Below are positions 9,145 through 17,800 of a DNA stretch of 45,339 bases, piece after piece (the first letter of the stretch is position 1; every line of letters starts with the position of its first letter). The translations under genes and the position numbers were made by a program. The notes below the pieces were generated by a model. The model did not search any database, had not been told where the DNA came from, and saw only the letters and a program-made list of their open reading frames with translations. The stretch comes from a virus: IMG/VR virus record IMGVR_UViG_3300042691_003607, positions 1 through 45,339 of that record; one strand, 5' to 3'.

Positions 9145-10035
9145 ATGGCAGTAATAACATCAGCTGCAATCGCAGGAACCGCAATAACAGCATCAACAAT
9201 TGCCGCAGGGGTTGGCGTGGCTACTACAGCCGCAACAGCAGGTCTGTCATTTGCTCAGGCTGGTAAGCAAAAAAAGGCTATGCAGCAAGCACAGAAAGAT
9301 GCTGATGAGGCTATGCAGGAGGCTCGTAAAAAACTAGAGGTTAATGTATTTGACAAGCTATCTATTCAGAAAGAACCTTTTGAACTACAAAGAGAGGCTC
9401 TACTTTCTCAGGGTGCTCAGGCTATTCAGGCCGGAGTTGAAAGTGAAAGAGGGGCAGCCGCTACCGCAGGTCGTATTCAGATGGCCCAGCAAGAAGGACA
9501 GGCAGGAATTAGAAGTGCAATGGGTCAAGAATTACAGCAACTTGAAATGCTTAGCGCACAAGAGGAAGGAAGGCTTAGAGACATTGGAGTTCAGTTGGAC
9601 CTTGAAGAAGTTGCAGGTGCTCAACTTGCTGCTGCAAATGCTCAAGAGCTGCAGGCACAAGCCTTACAACAAGGCATGGAAGGAGTAACTAGTTTAGGAA
9701 CTCAATTGGCCGACCAAGCTCCTACATTTGAGAAAACCGCTGTAGGAAGACAGACTCAAAAACTATCAGATACCTTGACTAAAGACTTCGGAATGAATCA
9801 AGCTGGCATCCAGCAAACATTAGCTAGTAAGGGTGTTGTTGATGGCGTTGACTTTAGTAAAGTAGGCACCATGAAGCCAGATGAATTTCAAGCATTTCTA
9901 ACCACCGTCCCTGCTAATACACTAAAAAAATTAAGGCAGCAAACAGTAGGTGGGCTTCAGACTCAAAAAGATAATTTTTTAGAATCGCTCAAGCAAGGGT
10001 ACAATCCTTTTGCTGTAACCAGTATGGGGAAATAA
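9145..10035 (+). CDS. Internal virion protein A, T7 gp14-like
   Basis: A 296-residue protein with a hydrophobic Ala/Gly/Thr-rich N-terminus (residues 1-35, a plausible membrane-active segment). A long Gln/Ala/Glu-rich helical region follows (about 40-190) with KKAMQQAQKDADEAMQEARKK, then a less structured end. This is the classic composition of T7 gp14-like internal core proteins, which are ejected and help form a conduit through the envelope. It begins one base after the stop of the GNAT gene and precedes two more internal-protein candidates, matching the gp14-gp15-gp16 order. Confidence 0.65.
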   Translation: MAVITSAAIAGTAITASTIAAGVGVATTAATAGLSFAQAGKQKKAMQQAQKDADEAMQEARKKLEVNVFDKLSIQKEPFELQREALLSQGAQAIQAGVESERGAAATAGRIQMAQQEGQAGIRSAMGQELQQLEMLSAQEEGRLRDIGVQLDLEEVAGAQLAAANAQELQAQALQQGMEGVTSLGTQLADQAPTFEKTAVGRQTQKLSDTLTKDFGMNQAGIQQTLASKGVVDGVDFSKVGTMKPDEFQAFLTTVPANTLKKLRQQTVGGLQTQKDNFLESLKQGYNPFAVTSMGK

Positions 10036-10046
10036 AATAAACATTA

Positions 10047-11852
10047 ATGGCAACATACTATAAATACGCAGAACGTAACGCTGAGAGTCAGGTAAACTGG
10101 GCAGAGGTTGGCAAGGGTTTATCTGATATGCTTACTGAGCAAGCAAGATTGCGTGAAGAAAAAAAGGCAGCGATTGATGAAGCATATCAGATAGATGTAA
10201 AAAAACTTGTTAATGCTCCTCAAGGTACTTGGCAAGATGGTAATGCTACTGTAAATAATTTTGCTCACGATATGATGGCTCAACAGTTAATCGACTATCG
10301 ACTACTGAAGAATGGTATAATGAGCGAAAGAGATTACACATTAAGAAGGGAAAACTATAAAACAGGTACCAATACTGTATTTGAATTACAAAAAATACTT
10401 CAGGAAAAAAAGGCAGCAACAATAGACCTGTATCAAAAAGGAGAGATTCAAGCCCTTAACATAGCAAATATGGCTGAGGTGGAATCCTATACTGATTTTG
10501 CTAATGCCAAAATAGATATTGACCCGTATAACCCTAATATCAATATGTCCATATATGAGACAAAAATGATAAATGGGGAACAGGTTAGAGTATTAAAAAA
10601 GACTTCTCCTGTAAATGTATTGAAAGGGCAATTGCTTCAAAATATACCAGCATTTAAGTTGGACGAAAATGTAACCAAAGCCGTTGATTCATTAGGCGTT
10701 GATAGTGAGTTCATATATAAGGCCGCAACCACTATGGGTTCTGGTTCAATTACAAAGCTAATAGGATATGGTGCAATAGCAGGTGAGTATGAGAAGAAGG
10801 ATAAGAATGGTAATCCATTGTATCCTCAATTTGAAGCTCCAGTGAAAAAGTTCAACGATGCTATTGAACAAACCATAAATGGGTATTTTTCAAACCCATA
10901 TCATATATCGTCAGTATTGACTGAGAACACAGGGAACTACAGTGCTGAGTCATACACTTGGAGCAAAGAGGAAGCCGCAAAAGATAAGGGTAAATTGTTG
11001 CTAAAGATGGACCAATTAACTGGGTTACCAACCTTAGATGAAAGTGCTCCTAATTACAAAGAGCAAGAGCAAGAGGCAAGAGATTATGTAAAGAAGATAA
11101 TCTTAGGCAAACTAGATGCTAAGAGAGAGATTGTTCCGATTTCAAAAGAACAAGTTCAATTTACTCCTGAGTATGTAACAAGAGGAGCTACAGCAGCGAA
11201 AGATGCTGAGGCTGCAGCAGGATATTGGAATCAATTGTACACTGGACAGACAGCGGCTGAAAAGAAAGCAGCGGCTGACATTTTATTGGGTACCCCAATT
11301 GCACAGCAACAAGGTCTTTTGGGTATTGATATGAGCCAAAATGGTAAGATTACTTTGAAGTATGCTGACCCGGTAAAAAATAGAACGCTTGATTATCTTG
11401 ATGCTAGTGGAAATCCAATAAATTTGAGAGACTTCTCAGCATTGGGTGTTGAGTTGCATGGTATTGTTGACAGAGACAAAGCTGTAAGAGCTGGTGGTGG
11501 AGGTGCAGGATTCGGTAATGTTGCTGCTGAAGATTTGATGAATGTTAAATCAACCAGACAAGGACCTGCTGCTGCACCTGTAATTGTTAAAGTACCTGAT
11601 AGTATATTTACAATTAAGTCAGAACAGTCTGTTCAAAATCTGAAGTCATTATTGCCTGCAGACTTTGTGATTGAAGAAAATACAGGTTTCTTTGGAGCAA
11701 GTAATGATGTTGTTGTTACTGCGCCAACTGGTGAGAAATTTACATATAACGCAAACCTTAGTCCAGCTGAAATCCCAACTGCAAAAGAAGGTCTTCAGAA
11801 TTTTATTAAAGCAAACAGTACTGCTGGCGGTGTAGGTGCGAAATACAATTAA
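10047..11852 (+). CDS. Internal virion protein candidate (601 aa)
   Basis: A soluble 601-residue protein, strongly helical at its N-terminus (repeated EEKKAAIDEAYQIDVKKL-like segments), with charged and Ala-rich stretches and a glycine cluster near residue 480. Between a gp14-like and a giant gp16-like gene it occupies the position of the T7 gp15-type core protein. No enzymatic motif is visible. The assignment is positional; the protein may also be a scaffold for the following giant protein. Confidence 0.55.
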   Translation: MATYYKYAERNAESQVNWAEVGKGLSDMLTEQARLREEKKAAIDEAYQIDVKKLVNAPQGTWQDGNATVNNFAHDMMAQQLIDYRLLKNGIMSERDYTLRRENYKTGTNTVFELQKILQEKKAATIDLYQKGEIQALNIANMAEVESYTDFANAKIDIDPYNPNINMSIYETKMINGEQVRVLKKTSPVNVLKGQLLQNIPAFKLDENVTKAVDSLGVDSEFIYKAATTMGSGSITKLIGYGAIAGEYEKKDKNGNPLYPQFEAPVKKFNDAIEQTINGYFSNPYHISSVLTENTGNYSAESYTWSKEEAAKDKGKLLLKMDQLTGLPTLDESAPNYKEQEQEARDYVKKIILGKLDAKREIVPISKEQVQFTPEYVTRGATAAKDAEAAAGYWNQLYTGQTAAEKKAAADILLGTPIAQQQGLLGIDMSQNGKITLKYADPVKNRTLDYLDASGNPINLRDFSALGVELHGIVDRDKAVRAGGGGAGFGNVAAEDLMNVKSTRQGPAAAPVIVKVPDSIFTIKSEQSVQNLKSLLPADFVIEENTGFFGASNDVVVTAPTGEKFTYNANLSPAEIPTAKEGLQNFIKANSTAGGVGAKYN

Positions 11853-11863
11853 AAAAAAGGAAC

Positions 11864-14800
11864 ATGAACGAACAGGCGATTATTGACTCATACAATTTGT
11901 TTGTGCAGAATGGGTACAAGAAATCATTGCAAGACTATAAGCAATTAATTTCTTCAAATCCTGATGCGCTTAATGATTCTTATGGGTTGTTTCGACAGAA
12001 TGGATATGCTAAATCATTAGATGATTACAAGACATTGGTCGGAGTAGGCTCTGCTAGTTTTGATGCTCAGGCACCAACACCACAAGAAGTAAAAAAAAAA
12101 GATACGGTTTCACCATTTGTGGATGGTGGTTCGGAGCTTACAAAGTTTGAGCCAAGTACTGGACAGATTGTACAAGAGACCCCATCATTTACTCAGAAAA
12201 AACCTGAGGTAGCTATACCTGCGCAGAAACAGCCTGATGAGATAGATTATTTCCAAGGAGCGTTTGGAAATATGCTTCGTGGATTTGATAGTGTTTCTCC
12301 AATAGGATTAGGAGATATTGCAGATGACTTGGCTAGGTCTGTAGCTACAGGTTATAGACAAGGAGATGTTGCTCAGGCAGCAAATCAATTACTTCTTTCA
12401 GGAACTACTCCTTCTATGGAGGAGATTCAAAACCTAATTGATAAGCAAAAGAAATTTGAACAACTAGGTTCTTCTAAAGAATTTTTAGACTATCAAAAAA
12501 CTTACGAAGAAGAGGGTAAGACTTTTTGGGGAGCGGTTAAAGGGTTAATGAAAAATCCAACCGTATTACCTGAGGTTATTACTAGCTCCCTTGTTGGTAT
12601 GGCAACTAATAGAGATGCTGTGTTAGCAGGTTTAGGAGTCGCATCAACAGGTGCTGGCATTGGGGCAAGTACAGCTGGAACCGCAGCTACATTTGTAGTG
12701 CCGGGCATTGGAACCGCAGCAGGAGCTGCTGCTGGCGGTCTTTCAGGAGCTGTAGCTTCAGTTCCTTATGCTTTTGGAGCAGCTAGTACTGTTGTTGAGA
12801 CAGGCGCAACTTTTGCAAGATTGCTTCAAGAGGAATTAAAAGGAGCTGAACCTACTGCAGAAAATGTAAAAGCAATCCTTGAAGACCCTAAAAAATATAA
12901 TGACATTAGAAATAAAGCCATTGCAAGAGGTATTACTATAGGGGCAATAGATGCATTAGGTGGTAAGTTAGCAACAGGAGTTGGTGCTAAAATTTTATCA
13001 AAATCAGCACAGGCAACTGGTCAAGCAACTAAAGCTGGCGTAGTGAAATCAATCGCAGCAGGCTCAGGTATTGAAAGTGTGTCAGGTTCAGCAGGAGAAG
13101 CGGCTGGAACGGCTATTATAGGAGAACAATTAGATGCAGGAGACATATTGCTTGAAGGTATAGCTGAATTACCCGGTGGTATCAAGTCCACAATAATGGC
13201 AAGTCTTGCTAAGCCTACCTATAAAGTAGGTACTCAAAATGTTTCTGCTCAAGAGATAGATAATCTAATTGAGACAATGACTCCTGAGCAATTAGTTGCT
13301 GCAAAGATTGAAATTAATAATGATTTTGAAGGAAGAAAAACAAAACTTCAAGATAAGATTGTTACAGGAGCAATTGCCAAGGAAGTAAAGGAGGCTCAGC
13401 CTGACCTGAACGATGCAACTGTTAATGTCATTGTAGATTTACAGAAGCAGTTAAATACATTAGAAGGAAATAAGACTCAGGTAGCTAAAGATAAAGCTGC
13501 TCAGATTAGAGCAGACATAAAAAACCTACAGGAGAATCAATTACCTGATGTTGTTGAAGCCAAGCCCGCAGTAGTCGAATCAGGATTAACTCCTGAGCAA
13601 AGAGCTCAAGAGATAGAATCAATAGAGCTTGACCTCAAGTATGATGACCGTATGATTGCGGAGGGGGGACAATCATACAATACGGATGAAAGAACATCAT
13701 TAGAAGAAAAATTACAAACCTTAAAATCAGAACAAGATGCCATTCAAGAGCAAGCAGCAGGTCAAGTACCTATTCAGCCAAGAACCGGAGTTAGCCAAGA
13801 AGTGGCGCAAGGAGAACCCCAAGCAGAACCTCAAGTCACTGCCGAAGCGGGTGTCCAAGAAGAAGTAATCCCTACTAAAACAAGGATTGCTGAACTTGAG
13901 AAAGAGAAATCTAAACTGACATTAAAAGCATTAAAACAATTTCCTCAATCACCTGCACAACTAAAAACACGTGCACGTATTGATGAAATAAATACTGAAT
14001 TAAATTCTATAAAATCAGAGGAAGTGTCTTTGAAGACACCTGCTCCTGAACCAGAATTACAACTTGAGGGACCTCAAGAAGTAGAAGAATTAGTAAGCCA
14101 AGATGTAGAACCTGCACCTAAGTTGGTAAGGGATGTGTCTGTATTGATAACTCCTGCCACTGTTCGTGCTGCATCACCTCTAACAAAAAGAATAAAGGCT
14201 CTGTCACTTAAATATGACAAGCTGGTTAAAGACTTCAGTAAAAAGAAAAGCAAGGAGACTCTTGATAAGATAAAAGAAACTGAGGCCCAGATACTCAATG
14301 ATGCTAAGCAAGAAATAATTGACGATGTATCAAAGGTAAAAGGAGTAGCGGTGGCATTTGGCCCCGATAAGAGAGGGCTATGGGATGGTAAGTTTGAACC
14401 ATCCTTGAACATGGTATTGTCAATAAGCCAGCAAGCAGACACTGAGTCTGTGAGCAAGATGCTATTTGACTTTGCTGAGAAGTATTCTCAGGATGCATTT
14501 ATCCTTGAGTCAGAGTCAAATTATGAGAGAGATGTCTTTGAAGGAAGACGAGGAACTCCTCTTACAGAGTTTGATGAGAATGGTTTGATGCATTATCCGC
14601 AAATTATTTATACATTTGCTGAACCAATAACTGACGAACAGGTTGCAGACCTGTCAGTTAGCCTACAGAATAATGGCATTGATGCTTTTAGCATTAATAA
14701 TAATGACATTAAAGTATCTGTAATTAAATTTTTTCCTGAAGATTCACCACTAAATGAAGATGAACAAAATGAAGAACGAAAGCGAGACCTCGAATCAAAA

Positions 14801-17800
14801 TCAGACGCCACAGAAAAGTCAGCCGTTGATGTACTCGGACCTAATGTCTCGTTTACGCCAGAGGTTAGAATCAAAAAATCTTCTTACCAAGGAGCCAGAA
14901 ATGAAGGAACCGAAGAGCAGACAAGAGAGTACGATAGAAGTAACGTTCTTGAATCGTTCAAAGAAGCAATAACTAACGTAGAAGTTAGAAGCACTGAGCT
15001 GGCTAACCTACGTAAGAAACAAATCCAATTACAAAAAGAAGGAAAGCAATTATCAAGAGAAGAGCAGGATAGGTTTGATGAATTGAACAGAGATGTTCAG
15101 CCTACTGTGCAGAGAACTTTTGAGGTTAACAAGGCTCTTTATGAAGAAGCCAAGACTGAGGTGGAGAAGATAGCGGCAGATGCTATCAAGAACCTTAATG
15201 CTTCCTTGTCTCCATTCCCAATCAAGCGTCCTGAGAGAGCGTCTGTTAAAACAATCAGATGGTACAACTCATTTACTGAGAGACTAGGAGATGGTGCCCG
15301 CGTAAACATTGTTGTTCAGAACGATGCAGATGCAGACAAGGTCTTTAATTCAATAGACCAAAAGTACCCTGTCGCTCAGGGTGACAAGGACTTGAGAAGG
15401 ATAAAAGAAGATACCAATCTTGGTTATCCAAAGAGACTTATTGAAGTAAGGACTCCTAATGGTATCATTGCGGAGATTCAAGTAATCACTACTGATGGAT
15501 ACTTGGCTAAAGATGGTGTCAGTGGATTTACTGGAGACCAGAAACAAAAAGACTCAGCCAAAAAAGCATTAGCAAAAATTAGAAAGAGACTTGGATGGGC
15601 AATCCCTGATGGTCTTGGTCATTACTTTTATGAGATTCACAGAGACGTGAATGTCGATGATAACCTGAGAGCAGATGCCCTGAAGTTAAGCAACCTCTAT
15701 TATGACGCATTTACAAATCCTGAGTCGACTCTCACCGAGTCTTTCATGGATGATGTAATTACATTCAAGAAGAAGGTAGATACTGCAGACAAAACAAACT
15801 GGGATAAAGGTAACGAAGGAAAGACTCCTGCTCCGTTGACTGAGTACATTAATCAAGTGTCTTCAAAGACACAAGAAGAAGTGGCTCCAGTGGAGGTGCT
15901 TGCTCCTATCACAGCGAGTGATGTTAAGACTAAGCCATACGTTAAGGAGAATGCTATTGAGTTTGAGGAAGGGACAAGAGAAGATATTGCTGGTAGAAAA
16001 TTCAAATTCCTTTCGTCAATAACTGTTGAGGCTACTGATGCCAATGGCAATCCTATTGGAACAATAACCAAACTATCTGATGGCGAGAACAGGTTGTCAT
16101 TTACTGTCGAAGATTCAAATGGACGTAAGTTAAATAAGGGCAAGGAGTTTAATACTGAAAGAGACGCTAAGGTTGCACTTGCTGAGCAAGTAAATAAGCA
16201 GCGTCAGAAAGCAGCTGAAAAGCAACAGCAGCAAGAAGCCAAAGAAACTAAGACTGTTGAGGTTAAAGCAGAGAAGGCTAAGGCTCGTGAGAAGGCAAGA
16301 CAAAAGCCAAAGACTGAGGAGGAAGTTGTAGAGGAAGTAGCTGGAAAGATGGATGAGCTTCTTGAGCTTGACCCTAAATCAAAAGGCACCGGCCAAAAGA
16401 TTCTTGATGGCATTGATGGTCTTATCAAAGACATTGAGAACCTAGAGAAAGGAACGCTTGGTGTAAACATTGCTTTGCCTATAATGAAGAACATACTGAA
16501 AGGTATTCGGACATTGGTAGAGGCAGGTATGGTATTGGCTGATGCTATCAAGCAGGTAGCAAAGGATAATGGTGTAACCGTTAAGCAAGTAGTAAATGGC
16601 ATCAACGCAGTAAGTCAAATACTACCTATTCAAAAGGAGTATGACGCATTGATGACTAAGGCTGATGCTTTAATCGCTCGTCAGAAGTCAAGAGGAATTG
16701 CAGATAAGAAGATTGTATCCAACTTGGACACGATGGTTAGAGACTCAGAAGTCTATAAGAATGCAACTGACCCACAGCGTAAAATAATGGAGCGTGAGGC
16801 ACGAATTAAAATGGGTGTTGGTCCACGTAAGGCAGCATCAATTGGACGTGTTATAGGCGTGTTAAAAGACATTACAAACGTATCACGAAAGGAGAAGCTG
16901 CAAATTATAGGAAGGATTCGTGAACTGTCAAGAGACGTAGCCAAAGACTTGGCTGAAGAAGTTCGTGGTCTGGCTAAGGAAGGCAAGATAACTGCCATCC
17001 AAGCAGCAAACATCATCGCTAAGTTTGGCAATGTTAACCTCCTTAATGAGGTGTCTGTGTCCAACTTTGTGGATTACATGGCTAAAGTTTTTGCTGATGC
17101 TGAGTACGACAGCAAGATTGCTAGAGCAAACAGCAGAGTAGCGAAAGCACGTAAGAACATTGCGACCAAGATTGGTATCGCTGATGGCCTGATGTTGCCA
17201 TTGCAGAAACTATTCGCAGTTAATCCAAACCTTATCCCTGACAATTCTCTCGAGCGTTACCTTGAGTTGCTAGATATGTTCTCAGCAAGTGAGGCAGTAC
17301 TTACTCTTGAGGAGAAATCGGTAGTTAAGAAAGACGTAGATGCCATTCTAGAGGAAATTAATAACGAGCAGTCAAGAGCTGATGAGCTGGCTGAGCTGTT
17401 CAGCAGGTCAGAGAACCAAGTGTTTGACGATGGTGATTTGGACTACGCTGCTAGTTTGAAGAACATGGTTAGAGAGGGTGAGATAACTGAGGACGATGCT
17501 GACCTTATGCGTAAGTATAAGCAGGAGATTATTCCTCAGGTTGAGCCAACCCCATTGTCTGATGAGGAGATTGCTAAAAAGAAAAATGAAAGTATCTCTG
17601 TCCTACAAAAGCAAAAGGTAAATGCTGAAGGGCTTCCATCTCAGGACGAAAGAAACTTGGCTAAAAGATTGGCTAAGTTGATTAAGGAAACTTCTCCAGA
17701 GAACTTGATGAAGCTCAACCTTACAGACCTAAAAAATCTACTCAAGGTTACAAGCAATATCAATAACAACTACTTACCTCATTACGCTCAGGTAATGGTT